11,786 bases of DNA from Cytophagales bacterium (GTDB lineage Bacteria > Bacteroidota > Bacteroidia > Cytophagales > Cyclobacteriaceae): positions 1 through 11,786 of the forward strand of contig DPSB01000393.1 of NCBI GenBank assembly GCA_003537495.1. The letters are read 5' to 3'. This document shows positions 1 through 6,995 of this stretch, piece by piece (within the stretch, counting starts at the first letter, position 1; each line of letters begins with the position of its first letter). The position numbers and the translations under genes are program-made. The notes below the pieces were generated by a model. The model saw nothing but the letters and a program-made list of their open reading frames with translations, was not told the DNA's origin and ran no database searches.

Positions 1-626
1 TCTACACCAATAATTTTGGTTTGAGGCGAATAAGTTTGGAAATACGTTGCCATACCCGCGCATAACCCGCCACCACCAATCGGAACAAATACATAGTCAA
101 TATTGGATTGCTCTTCCAGAATTTCTTTTGCTACTGTTCCCTGGCCTTCAATCACTTTGGGATGATCGAACGGTGGAATAAAAACCATTTTATTTTCTTG
201 AGTGAATTGTAGCGCGTGTGTCTGACATTCATCAAACGTATCGCCAATCAATACAATCTCAATGTTATCACCACCAAACATTTTTACCTGATTGATTTTC
301 TGTTTGGGTGTAATGGCAGGCATGTAGATCACACCTTTTATATCCAACTCGCGACAAGAAAATGCAACACCCTGTGCATGATTACCCGCACTAGCGCAAA
401 CCACTCCGCTTTTGCGTTGCTCTTCCGTTAAACTTTGAATTAAATTATAAGCACCACGAATTTTATACGAACGCACAACCTGTAAATCTTCCCGCTTCAG
501 ATAAATTTCAGCACCAAATTTCTCCGACAGTTTGCGATGGTATTGCAAAGGAGTTTTAAGCGCTACGTTTTTGAGCACGTAAGCTGCTTTGTTGATGTCT
601 ATTTGATGTTGTGCTGATTGTACCAT
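1..626 (-). CDS. ilvA: Threonine dehydratase (threonine deaminase), 3' end cut by window edge
   Basis: This PLP enzyme deaminates threonine to 2-oxobutyrate, the committed step towards isoleucine. Only the first 208 codons are in the window; the frame is open to position 1. I translated it from the ATG at 624-626. Visible signatures are KREDLQ (residues 44-49), SYKIRGA (53-59) with the PLP-binding Lys55, the phosphate-loop-like SAGNHAQGVA, and GGGGL near the visible end, all typical of fold-type II threonine dehydratases. The C-terminal part is outside the window, so I cannot tell whether an ACT-like regulatory domain (isoleucine-inhibited biosynthetic form) is present. It is the last visible gene of the ilv operon, 93 nt after ilvC. 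The operon context favours the biosynthetic IlvA over a catabolic TdcB. The start is a standard ATG; no Shine-Dalgarno motif is visible. Confidence 0.93.
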   Translation of the reverse strand, partial: MVQSAQHQIDINKAAYVLKNVALKTPLQYHRKLSEKFGAEIYLKREDLQVVRSYKIRGAYNLIQSLTEEQRKSGVVCASAGNHAQGVAFSCRELDIKGVIYMPAITPKQKINQVKMFGGDNIEIVLIGDTFDECQTHALQFTQENKMVFIPPFDHPKVIEGQGTVAKEILEEQSNIDYVFVPIGGGGLCAGMATYFQTYSPQTKIIGV

Positions 627-638
627 TTTTATAAAGAG

Positions 639-720
639 TTGACAGTTGACAATAGGCAATAAGCAAAATTTTGCGCGGATGCGATTTGCCTACTGCCTTT
701 CGTCAATTGCCTATTGATTT
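639..720. repeat. Degenerate heptad repeat array with fold-back, ilvC-ilvA gap
   Basis: The gap between ilvC and ilvA is built from 7-bp units. On the plus strand, 639-666 reads as four consecutive heptads (TTGACAG, TTGACAA, TAGGCAA, TAAGCAA). Positions 686-713 read as four units of largely complementary type (TTGCCTA, CTGCCTT, TCGTCAA, TTGCCTA). The two halves face each other. CAATAGGCAAT at 650-660 and ATTGCCTATTG at 706-716 form a perfect 11-bp inverted repeat, and a shorter-loop register also pairs. The period of 7 is not a codon multiple, so this is not coding. The array touches the ilvC stop codon. In the transcript it should form a hairpin between the two cistrons; there is no U tract, so it is not an obvious terminator. 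Confidence 0.8.
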
Positions 721-1790
721 CAATTGATCATAGAAGCTTCTACCTGTTGCTTTTCTGGGCGGAGTTTACGCACGGCTGCACCGGCCTGCCATAATTCGCT
801 TTCGCGAACTTCTTTCAGTTCTTCTGCCAGTTTTTCGCGATAGTCGGGTTTGCTACAGGTATCAATGGTGCGTTTTGCCTCAGCACCTGAAGCTACGCTT
901 TCATAAAGTTCTTTGAATACAGGAAGAGTAGCTGCTTTAAATTTCTTTTTCCAATCCAACGCACCACGTTGTGCGGTTGTTGAGCAATTGGCATACATCC
1001 AGTCCATACCATTCTCAGCAACTAATGGCATAAGCGATTGCGTAAGTTCTTCTACCGTTTCGTTGAAGGCTTCGGAAGGTGTGTGACCTTTTGAACGCAA
1101 TACTTCGTATTGTGCTTCAAAGATTCCGGCAATAGCGCCCATTAAGGTACCACGCTCGCCAGTCAAATCAGAATAAACTTCTTTTTTGAAATCAGTTTGG
1201 AACAAATAACCCGAACCAACACCAATGCCTAAGGCAATAGCTTTTTGAGTGGCATTGCCAGTAGCATCCTGAAATACTGCGTAGCTGGAATTAATTCCTT
1301 TGCCTTGCAGAAATAATCTTCTCACCGAAGTACCTGATCCTTTTGGTGCAGCTAATACAACATCTATATCAGCAGGTGGAACAATGCCAGTTTGTTCTTT
1401 GAAGGTAATACCAAAGCCGTGTGAGAAGTATAATGTTTTTCCTTTTGTGAGGAATGGTTTGATAGTAGGCCACAATGAAATTTGTCCGGCATCGGAAAGT
1501 AAAAATTCGATAACGGTTCCACGCTTGGCGGCTTCTTCAATATCGAACAAAGTTTCACCGGGCACCCAACCATGTTCAACAGCTTTGTCCCACGTTTTGG
1601 AACCCTTGCGCTGACCTACAATTACTTTAAATCCGTTGTCGCGCAGGTTGAGCGCTTGTGCCGGCCCTTGCACTCCGTATCCGATAATTGCTATGGTTTC
1701 ATTCTTGAGTACATCCAATGCTTTCTCCATGGGGAATTCTTCGCGGGTTACCACTTCTTCCCATACACCTCCGAAATTGATCTTTGCCAT
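720..1790 (-). CDS. ilvC: Ketol-acid reductoisomerase
   Basis: It converts 2-acetolactate or 2-aceto-2-hydroxybutyrate to the 2,3-dihydroxy acids, using NAD(P)H and Mg2+, in valine and isoleucine synthesis. The protein has 356 residues, close to the short class I enzymes. The N-terminal Rossmann domain shows GYGVQGPAQALNLRD (from about residue 38), where the usual His of GSQGHA is Pro. The cofactor loop VGQRKGSKTW carries Arg, Lys and Ser, which suggests NADPH preference (inference). The knotted C-terminal domain contains DLTGERGTLMGAIAGIFEAQYE with the Asp and Glu metal ligands, and the ENGMDWMYANCSTTAQRGALDW stretch gives the helical core. The start is the ATG at 1788-1790, which leaves a normal N-terminus. 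It lies 87 nt after the small-subunit gene and 93 nt before ilvA, in the same orientation and presumably on the same transcript. Confidence 0.96.
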   Translation of the reverse strand: MAKINFGGVWEEVVTREEFPMEKALDVLKNETIAIIGYGVQGPAQALNLRDNGFKVIVGQRKGSKTWDKAVEHGWVPGETLFDIEEAAKRGTVIEFLLSDAGQISLWPTIKPFLTKGKTLYFSHGFGITFKEQTGIVPPADIDVVLAAPKGSGTSVRRLFLQGKGINSSYAVFQDATGNATQKAIALGIGVGSGYLFQTDFKKEVYSDLTGERGTLMGAIAGIFEAQYEVLRSKGHTPSEAFNETVEELTQSLMPLVAENGMDWMYANCSTTAQRGALDWKKKFKAATLPVFKELYESVASGAEAKRTIDTCSKPDYREKLAEELKEVRESELWQAGAAVRKLRPEKQQVEASMIN

Positions 1791-1795
1791 TTTTT

Positions 1796-1851
1796 AATAG
1801 TATTTAGTAGTTAGTATTGAGTAATTAGTATCGAGTAGTTAGTATCTTTTA
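1796..1851. repeat. Tandem TTAGTA-type heptad array, small subunit-ilvC gap
   Basis: Seven consecutive 7-bp units occupy 1796-1844 on the plus strand: AATAGTA, TTTAGTA, GTTAGTA, TTGAGTA, ATTAGTA, TCGAGTA and GTTAGTA, followed by a decayed TCTTTTA. The last four bases (AGTA) are identical in all seven and only the first three vary. Unlike the other gaps, this array is a pure direct repeat with no fold-back arm. It starts five bases upstream of the ilvC start codon on the coding (minus) strand. The remaining gap to 1877 is AT-rich with no other structure that I recognise. Confidence 0.85.
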
Positions 1852-1877
1852 ATCTTAAATTTTGAATTTTAAATCGT

Positions 1878-2168
1878 TTAGTCCACATCAACAATGCGTT
1901 CGCTAAGTTCCAGGTAATGATCGCTGCCTGCAGTGTAGTTTGCATATTCTACTTCAATTAGTTTTTCCAATTGATGTTTTACTTTTTCCATTAAATCGGG
2001 AGTAGTGTGCAACAACAATACAGCACCGCCTTTGCGAAAATCATTTTCGTTTTCGTGGGCCATAAGTTTTTTTATTCGAACGCGCCTACGGTTTAATACA
2101 TTCACAATCCGGTTAAGGATAGAGAAATTGTTTTCGGCTACGAGTTCTAAGGTATAGTCTTGTTTCAT
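1878..2168 (-). CDS. ilvN: Acetolactate synthase small (regulatory) subunit, short IlvM-like form
   Basis: This is the small subunit of acetohydroxyacid synthase, which activates the catalytic IlvB subunit and in many species confers valine feedback inhibition. It is a single ACT domain of 96 residues. The N-terminal part, ELVAENNFSILNRIVNVLNRRRVRIKKL (residues 8-35), aligns with the ACT start of IlvH/IlvN; the segment around KVKHQLEKLIEVEYANY matches the second ACT helix and strand. IlvN/IlvH proteins usually run to about 160 residues or more, with a second domain that is absent here, so the size is that of E. coli IlvM. Compared with IlvH from memory, the Gly14 equivalent is Ser16 and the Asn29 equivalent is Arg31, while the Asn11 equivalent (Asn13) is kept. 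Loss of valine sensitivity is therefore possible but is inference. The family call rests on the ACT pattern and the position after ilvB. The symbol could equally be ilvM. Confidence 0.85.
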   Translation of the reverse strand: MKQDYTLELVAENNFSILNRIVNVLNRRRVRIKKLMAHENENDFRKGGAVLLLHTTPDLMEKVKHQLEKLIEVEYANYTAGSDHYLELSERIVDVD

Positions 2169-2171
2169 ATT

Positions 2172-2220
2172 AGTTACCAGTTACCAGTTTCATGTTACCG
2201 GTAACCGGAAACTGGTAACG
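2172..2220. repeat. Palindromic heptad array, ilvB-small subunit gap
   Basis: Seven contiguous 7-bp units run from 2172 to 2220 on the plus strand: AGTTACC twice, AGTTTCA, TGTTACC, then GGTAACC, GGAAACT, GGTAACG. The first half and second half are reverse complements unit by unit, with the centre between 2199 and 2200. Positions 2180-2199 and 2200-2219 form a loop-less 20-bp inverted repeat with only two mismatched positions. As RNA it would fold into a long stem just after ilvN's upstream neighbour, between the ilvB stop and the small-subunit start. No U tract follows on the coding strand. The rest of the gap (2221-2249) is AT-rich. Confidence 0.85.
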
Positions 2221-2249
2221 TTGAAAGTTTATTTTTAAAACGATAATCA

Positions 2250-3995
2250 TCATTTGGGTATTTCTAGTATCACTTCTGCCACTCCTGCTCCAGCCGGCAC
2301 CATCGGAAATACGTTATCTTCTTTTTCCACCACCACTTCTAAAAAGTAGGAAGTATCTGCAGCCAGCATCTTTTTCAATTCTGTTTCCAGGTTTTTTTGC
2401 TCCGTTACTTTTGCAGCCGGTATACGATAAGCTTCCGCGATTTTTACAAAATCAGGATTTTGCATTTCAGTAAATGAATAGCGCTTGCCATGGAATAATT
2501 GTTGCCACTGGCGCACCATGCCTAGAAAATTATTATTCAATACCAGAATTTTTACTGGAATGTTATACTGCATAATGGTTCCTAATTCTTGTACGGTCAT
2601 CTGGTAGCCACCATCGCCAATTACAGCAACAACCTGTTGCTGTGGTGCGGATACTTTTGCGCCCATCGCTGCGGGCAATGCAAAACCCATCGTTCCAGCA
2701 CCACCGGAAGTGATATTAGCACGTGGATTTTTGTATTGATAATAACGTGAAGTTACCATCTGATGCTGACCGACATCAGTAACGACTACTGCCTCACCTT
2801 TAGTAAGTTCCGAAAGCATATAAATCACTTCGGCCATTTTAAGACTTGCGGTGTTTCTGATTTCTTTCGCGACTACTTTTTCAAACTCTTCCTGATTAAG
2901 TTTTCGAAAACTTTCAATCCATTCCGCAAAGGAATTTTTTACACACAATTTGGTTAATGCACTTAATGCTTCTTTTGCATCAGCATGCACATAAACTGTA
3001 GGCGTGATGATCTTGTTGATCTCGGCTTTATCGATATCAATATGAATAACCTTTGCTTGCTTGGCATACTTGCTTACGTTTCCGGTAACGCGATCATCGA
3101 AGCGCATTCCAATAGCAATCAGCACATCGCATTGGTTTGTATTGATGTTTGGACCGTAATTACCATGCATGCCCAGATAGCCCACATAGTTAGGATGATC
3201 GCACGAAAGCGCTCCCAATCCCAACAAAGTACTCGCCACAGGAATCCCTGTTTTTTCAACAAAGGCTTTTAATTCATTGCTGGCTCCTGATAGCAACACA
3301 CCCTGGCCTACCAACAGATAAGGCTTCTTAGCCTGATTGATGAGCGCAGCAGCAGCTTCAACTTGTTCAACCTGAAGTATCGGTTTTGGTTTGTACGTGC
3401 GCACAGCATGGCATGCTTCGTATTCAAACTCCTCAATCAATTCATTTTGTGCATTCTTGGTTATGTCAACCAATACAGGGCCGGGTCTTCCGGTGGCTGC
3501 GATATAAAATGCTTTCGCGATGGCAGGGGCAATGTCTTTTGCTTCCGTTACTTGTACATTCCATTTGGTAACTGGTAATGTGGTGTTGATTACATCTGTT
3601 TCCTGAAAAGCATCTGTACCTAACAAATGTGCAAACACCTGGCCGGTAATACAGACTACAGGGGTTGAATCGATCAATGCATCAGCTAAGCCTGTAACAA
3701 GATTGGTTGCACCAGGGCCTGATGTGGCAAACACAACTCCGGTTTTTCCGGATACGCGCGCATAACCTTGCGCAGCATGAATAGCACCTTGCTCGTGACG
3801 AACTAATAAATGTGTTAGCTTATCGGCATAACCATACAGTGCATCATACACGGGCATGATAGCACCACCCGGATAGCCAAAAATGTGTTGCACTTTTTCA
3901 GCTACCAGACAACGCAACAAAGCTTCTGAGCCTGTAATTTTCGTTGTGGTTTTAACTGCTTGCGCCTCTTGTTTTTCGATCTTAGTTGCTACCAT
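2250..3995 (-). CDS. ilvB: Acetolactate synthase large (catalytic) subunit
   Basis: This ThDP- and FAD-dependent enzyme condenses two pyruvates to 2-acetolactate, or pyruvate with 2-oxobutyrate to 2-aceto-2-hydroxybutyrate. From the ATG at 3993-3995 it has 581 residues, a normal length. It shows TGSEALLRCLVAEKVQHIFGYPGGA near the N-terminus, the catalytic Glu68 in RHEQGAIHAAQGYAR, the FAD-domain motif RFDDRVTG (about 298-305), and the ThDP/Mg motif GDG (about 460-462) ending in NN about 487-488. The frame is open further upstream to a TTG at 4043. I reject that start because the extra 16 codons lie over heptad repeats like those in the other intercistronic gaps and encode a low-complexity basic stretch. 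The gene follows ilvD by 50 nt and precedes its own small subunit by 81 nt, so the two subunits are co-transcribed. Confidence 0.95.
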   Translation of the reverse strand: MVATKIEKQEAQAVKTTTKITGSEALLRCLVAEKVQHIFGYPGGAIMPVYDALYGYADKLTHLLVRHEQGAIHAAQGYARVSGKTGVVFATSGPGATNLVTGLADALIDSTPVVCITGQVFAHLLGTDAFQETDVINTTLPVTKWNVQVTEAKDIAPAIAKAFYIAATGRPGPVLVDITKNAQNELIEEFEYEACHAVRTYKPKPILQVEQVEAAAALINQAKKPYLLVGQGVLLSGASNELKAFVEKTGIPVASTLLGLGALSCDHPNYVGYLGMHGNYGPNINTNQCDVLIAIGMRFDDRVTGNVSKYAKQAKVIHIDIDKAEINKIITPTVYVHADAKEALSALTKLCVKNSFAEWIESFRKLNQEEFEKVVAKEIRNTASLKMAEVIYMLSELTKGEAVVVTDVGQHQMVTSRYYQYKNPRANITSGGAGTMGFALPAAMGAKVSAPQQQVVAVIGDGGYQMTVQELGTIMQYNIPVKILVLNNNFLGMVRQWQQLFHGKRYSFTEMQNPDFVKIAEAYRIPAAKVTEQKNLETELKKMLAADTSYFLEVVVEKEDNVFPMVPAGAGVAEVILEIPK

Positions 3996-4022
3996 CTTTT
4001 TCTTATTTACCTGCTTCACTTT

Positions 4023-4043
4023 TTGTCTATTGCCACTTGTCAA
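4023..4043. repeat. Short heptad array, ilvD-ilvB gap
   Basis: Three consecutive 7-bp units lie at 4023-4043 on the plus strand: TTGTCTA, TTGCCAC and TTGTCAA. They are the same word family as the array in the ilvC-ilvA gap (TTGCCTA, TCGTCAA). The array begins two bases after the ilvD stop codon. It overlaps the possible TTG start of ilvB, which argues that this stretch is intercistronic and that ilvB begins at the ATG at 3995. It is shorter and more decayed than the other four arrays. Confidence 0.6.
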
Positions 4044-4045
4044 CT

Positions 4046-5731
4046 TTATTCTTCATCCGTTACGCATCCGTCCGCAGCTGTTTTTACATGTTGGGCATAT
4101 TTGTAGAGCACACCACTTTTTACCCGCAATGCCGGAGCTTTGTAGTGCGATTTTCGGATCGCGATTGTTTTTTCATCCACCAATAAATTGATGGTGTGTT
4201 TTTTTACATCGATCTCAATCCAATCTCCATCTTCAACAAGTGAAAGCAATCCGCCATCAAATGCTTCGGGTGTGATGTGACCAATTACAAATCCGTGCGA
4301 CCCGCCTGAAAATCTTCCATCTGTGATTAACGCTACGCTTTTGCCAAGGCCGGAACCCATAATTAAACTGGTAGGCTTTAACATTTCTGGCATGCCCGGT
4401 GCGCCTTTCGGGCCAACGTAGCGAATCACCACTACATCGCCTTCTTTTATCTTTCCGGATTTAATGCCATCTACCAATTCAAACTCACCATTAAACACAC
4501 GCGCAGTTCCCTTAAAGCGTTCGCCTTCTTTGCCTGTGATTTTTGCAACCGATCCTTGTGGTGCCAGGTTTCCGTAGAGAATCTGTAAGTGGCCGGTTTT
4601 CTTAATGGGTTTTTCAAATGGCAGAATTACATCTTGTTTTTCGAAGTCGAGGTCTTTGGCATTGGCAACATTTTCAGCCAATGTTTTACCGGTAACAGTT
4701 AAACAATCGCCATGCATGTACCCTTTGCTTAATAAGTATTTGATTACAGAGGGTACGCCACCTATTTTGTGTAAAGCCTCCATTAAATATTTACCGCTTG
4801 GTTTTAAATCCGCGATAAGTGGAGTTTTATCTGAGATGCGTTGAAAATCTTCTTGCGTGAGTTTAAGTCCTACGCTTTTTGCCATCGCAATTAAATGCAA
4901 CACGGCATTGGTCGATCCGCCTAACACCATCACAATAGTAATAGCATTTTCAAATGCTTTAAACGTCATGATGTCCCGCGGCTTAATGTCTTTTTCCAAC
5001 AACAACCGCATGGCTTTGGCGGCTTCGGTACACTCAGCCGATTTTTCTTTGCTTAATGCAGGATTGGAAGATGAATAAGGTAATGCCATACCCAATGCTT
5101 CGATAGCGGATGCCATGGTGTTGGCGGTGTACATGCCACCACACGCCCCGGCACCCGGACAAGAATTCTGGATGATACCTTTATAATCTTCATCGGACAG
5201 TTTGCCTTGAATTTTTTCGCCCAACGCTTCAAAGGAAGAGATGATATTTAACTCGCGGCCTTTGTAATGACCACCGGCAATGGTGCCGCCATACACCATA
5301 ATGGCTGGACGGTTTAACCGGCCCATCGCGATAAGCGAGCCTGGCATATTTTTATCGCAACCTACAACGGCAATCAATCCATCATAATATTGTGCACCAC
5401 ATACGGTCTCGATAGAATCGGCAATCAAGTCACGACTTACCAATGAGTAACGCATGCCTTCAGTACCGTTGCTAATGCCGTCACTTACGCCAATGGTGTG
5501 AAAAATTAAACCAACGAGTTCCTGATCCCATACGGCTTGTTTCACTTCGCCTGCTAATGCGTTCAGGTGCATATTGCAGGTGTTGCCATCGTAACCAGTG
5601 CTTACAATACCAACTTGTGCTTTTTTAAGGTCGTGCTCTGTTAAGCCAATCCCATAAAGCATGGCCTGCGATGCGGGCAGGGTAGGATCCTGTGTGATGG
5701 TGCGGCTGTATTTATTTAGTTCAGTACTCAC
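4046..5731 (-). CDS. ilvD: Dihydroxy-acid dehydratase
   Basis: It dehydrates 2,3-dihydroxyisovalerate and 2,3-dihydroxy-3-methylvalerate to the 2-oxo acids, using an iron-sulfur cluster and Mg2+. The protein has 561 residues, the usual family length. The three expected cluster cysteines are present: Cys52 in GNTCNMHL, Cys125 in GCDKNMPG, and Cys197 in [15 protein letters not shown]. Three cysteines of this kind support a cluster of the IlvD/EDD family. The C-terminal motif [21 protein letters not shown] is the conserved active-site segment. The start is a GTG (5729-5731); it gives the N-terminus [16 protein letters not shown], which fits the family, and no ATG lies nearby upstream. It follows ilvE by 74 nt and precedes ilvB by 50 nt, in the middle of the operon. 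Confidence 0.96.
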   Translation of the reverse strand: MSTELNKYSRTITQDPTLPASQAMLYGIGLTEHDLKKAQVGIVSTGYDGNTCNMHLNALAGEVKQAVWDQELVGLIFHTIGVSDGISNGTEGMRYSLVSRDLIADSIETVCGAQYYDGLIAVVGCDKNMPGSLIAMGRLNRPAIMVYGGTIAGGHYKGRELNIISSFEALGEKIQGKLSDEDYKGIIQNSCPGAGACGGMYTANTMASAIEALGMALPYSSSNPALSKEKSAECTEAAKAMRLLLEKDIKPRDIMTFKAFENAITIVMVLGGSTNAVLHLIAMAKSVGLKLTQEDFQRISDKTPLIADLKPSGKYLMEALHKIGGVPSVIKYLLSKGYMHGDCLTVTGKTLAENVANAKDLDFEKQDVILPFEKPIKKTGHLQILYGNLAPQGSVAKITGKEGERFKGTARVFNGEFELVDGIKSGKIKEGDVVVIRYVGPKGAPGMPEMLKPTSLIMGSGLGKSVALITDGRFSGGSHGFVIGHITPEAFDGGLLSLVEDGDWIEIDVKKHTINLLVDEKTIAIRKSHYKAPALRVKSGVLYKYAQHVKTAADGCVTDEE

Positions 5732-5755
5732 TTTATGCTTTTTCTTTTTTATAAA

Positions 5756-5804
5756 AGTTGCCGGTTGCCAGTGGGTTAAGACAGGTAACAGGAAACCGGT
5801 AACA
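5756..5804. repeat. Heptad repeat array with fold-back, ilvE-ilvD gap
   Basis: Seven contiguous 7-bp units fill 5756-5804 on the plus strand: AGTTGCC, GGTTGCC, AGTGGGT, TAAGACA, GGTAACA, GGAAACC, GGTAACA. The first units resemble the reverse complement of the last (GTTGCC against GGTAAC, with wobble), so the array folds back loosely around the central unit. The right half uses nearly the same words as the array in the ilvB gap (GGTAACC, GGAAACT). It ends one base before the ilvE stop codon. The rest of the gap is T-rich on the plus strand. Confidence 0.8.
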
Positions 5805-5805
5805 T

Positions 5806-6693
5806 TTAGACTATTACGTACGAATAACTCTTATCTAACACGATACACTTGTAGGCCTCTTGCACTACTGCGCCCATGGATTGTCTCCAGGGTTTAGAGA
5901 ACAGTTGGCCTTCTATTGACTCGATGGCTACTACTTCGGCTGCTGTGCCGCAGAAGAAGGCGCTATCAGCTTCAAACAATTCTTCAGGACGGAAAAACTT
6001 TTCAACTACCGGTAAATCCATCTCGCGACAGATTTCAAAAACAGTTTGGCGAGTAATACCGGGAAGAATGTTTCCGAGCGGAGGCGTGTAAAGCACACCA
6101 TCCTTCTCAAAAAAGAAATTGGCTCCGGGCCCTTCCGCCACGAAGCCATTTATGTCAAGCATCAGTGCTTCATCAAAGCCACGTTGTTTTGCTTCGTTGG
6201 TAGCCATGATGGAGTTTACATAATGACCACACACCTTGGCTTCCATCTTTACCGATTTAGGATTGGGGCGCTGGAATGAAGACACGCAAACCTTAAGCGA
6301 TTGATGGCCGTGGTATTTGCCCCATTCCCAAGCAGCTATCATAACCGTTACTCCGGTAGGTGCTGATAACGTCATGTTAGGCGCGCAATACACCAGCGGG
6401 CGGATGTATGCATCTTTCAGATTGTTTTTTTCCAACACCTGGTACGAAAGCTGGGTTAGTTCTTCAGTAGAATAATTGAAGGGTATGCTCACTAATTCAC
6501 AACTGCGCTGAAGGCGTTCGAAGTGTTCGTGGGCTTTAAAAATTTTTACACCGTTGATAGTCCGGTAAGCACGAATGCCTTCGAAGGCGCCATAACCATA
6601 GTGCAAGGTTTGACTGTACAAATCGGTGGTGGCATCTTTTGCCTTTACAAATTTTCCATCGTGGAAGATGATGGTGTTATCGGAGTAGTACAT
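5806..6693 (-). CDS. ilvE: Branched-chain amino acid aminotransferase
   Basis: This fold-type IV PLP aminotransferase transfers the amino group of glutamate to the 2-oxo acids of valine, isoleucine and leucine; it is the last biosynthetic step. It has 295 residues. The signatures are [17 protein letters not shown] (29-45), the PLP lysine Lys153 in [11 protein letters not shown], the motif [40 protein letters not shown] (about 179-218), and the C-terminal [17 protein letters not shown]. These distinguish it from D-amino acid transaminases and aminodeoxychorismate lyase. The start is the ATG at 6691-6693. It is the first structural gene of the operon and lies directly behind the attenuator, so its expression, and that of everything downstream, should depend on readthrough of that hairpin. 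Confidence 0.96.
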   Translation of the reverse strand: MYYSDNTIIFHDGKFVKAKDATTDLYSQTLHYGYGAFEGIRAYRTINGVKIFKAHEHFERLQRSCELVSIPFNYSTEELTQLSYQVLEKNNLKDAYIRPLVYCAPNMTLSAPTGVTVMIAAWEWGKYHGHQSLKVCVSSFQRPNPKSVKMEAKVCGHYVNSIMATNEAKQRGFDEALMLDINGFVAEGPGANFFFEKDGVLYTPPLGNILPGITRQTVFEICREMDLPVVEKFFRPEELFEADSAFFCGTAAEVVAIESIEGQLFSKPWRQSMGAVVQEAYKCIVLDKSYSYVIV

Positions 6694-6734
6694 AAATTAT
6701 TTTAGAACAATCGTTAGTTTGCGGTTAACACTAT

Positions 6735-6768
6735 AAAACAAAACCGCCCCGAGTTTGTCGGGGCGGTT
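6735..6768 (-). terminator. Intrinsic terminator serving as the ilv attenuator
   Basis: Positions 6742-6752 and 6758-6768 form a perfect 11-bp, very GC-rich stem (arm AACCGCCCCGA) with a 5-nt loop. On the minus strand the stem is followed by a U-rich tract (TTTTGTTTT counting the last arm bases), while the plus strand has no T tract after it, so it terminates minus-strand transcripts. It lies between the leader ORF (its stop codon is about 20 nt upstream) and ilvE (start codon about 40 nt downstream). It cannot be the end of a normal gene, so it is best read as a conditional terminator in front of the operon. Confidence 0.88.
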
Positions 6769-6822
6769 CCAATATCTTATCAATATCGTTACAACCCCGG
6801 TTTTCGGAGAATAATGACATTG
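6742..6822 (-). promoter_or_regulatory. ilv attenuator leader with possible competing pairings
   Basis: Alternative base pairings can be drawn by eye. CGGGG at 6795-6799, which lies within the Pro-Gly codons at the end of the leader ORF, is complementary to CCCCG in the 5' arm of the terminator (6759-6763), so its pairing would disrupt the terminator. In addition, CAAUGUC in the Leu-Asn-Val codons (6816-6822) can pair, with one G-U, with either of two GAUAUUG copies (6781-6787 and 6770-6776). A ribosome at the leader stop would cover the CGGGG segment and favour the terminator. A ribosome stalled earlier, on Val/Leu codons, would leave it free. The layout is seen in the sequence; the switching mechanism is inference. 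Confidence 0.55.
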
Positions 6823-6887
6823 AGCACGAGCACACTGATTACTGCCAGCGTGCGATTGATTTGATTCATGTTACTTGTTAGATTCAT
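6789..6887 (-). CDS. Ile/Val/Leu-rich leader peptide of the ilv operon
   Basis: A 32-codon ORF on the minus strand starts at the ATG at 6885-6887 and ends with TAA at 6789-6791. A second in-frame ATG at 6867-6869 would give 26 residues. Fourteen of 32 residues are Ile, Leu or Val, and residues 14-27 read LAVISVLVLNVIIL, with 11 of 14 branched-chain residues. It ends with RKPGL. It sits directly ahead of the terminator hairpin and ilvE, exactly where E. coli ilvL-type leader peptides lie; I recognise no homologue by sequence. Its role would be to sense charged branched-chain tRNAs through ribosome stalling, not to act as a protein. The frame is also open further upstream, towards the aminotransferase, but those codons cross hairpins and have no coding character. 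Confidence 0.85.
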   Translation of the reverse strand: MNLTSNMNQINRTLAVISVLVLNVIILRKPGL

Positions 6888-6911
6888 AATCTTGTGCGTG
6901 AGTACAAGATT
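6888..6911. repeat. 8-bp dyad abutting the leader start codon
   Basis: AATCTTGT (6888-6895) and ACAAGATT (6904-6911) form a perfect 8-bp inverted repeat with an 8-nt spacer. It ends on the base next to the leader ATG. It may be a 5' mRNA hairpin limiting translation from the first ATG, or a DNA operator near the transcription start. The sequence does not decide between these. Confidence 0.5.
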
Positions 6912-6995
6912 CAAAAATTTTGTAATGAGTTTCAACGAAACCGGAATAAAAAGTTTTAAAAAATGAATATAACGAATGTTAGGTGGGAACCTTGG

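Noticed and set aside
3883..4191. Plus-strand open frames over the ilvB-ilvD junction
   Set aside because: They are antisense to two well-supported genes and have no family signatures.
6912..6919. AATTTTTG on the minus strand as a Bacteroidota -7 promoter box for the ilv operon
   Set aside because: It matches TAnnTTTG except for the first base, but the only upstream match (TTTC, 17 nt away) is weak. The region is AT-rich, so such partial matches are expected by chance.
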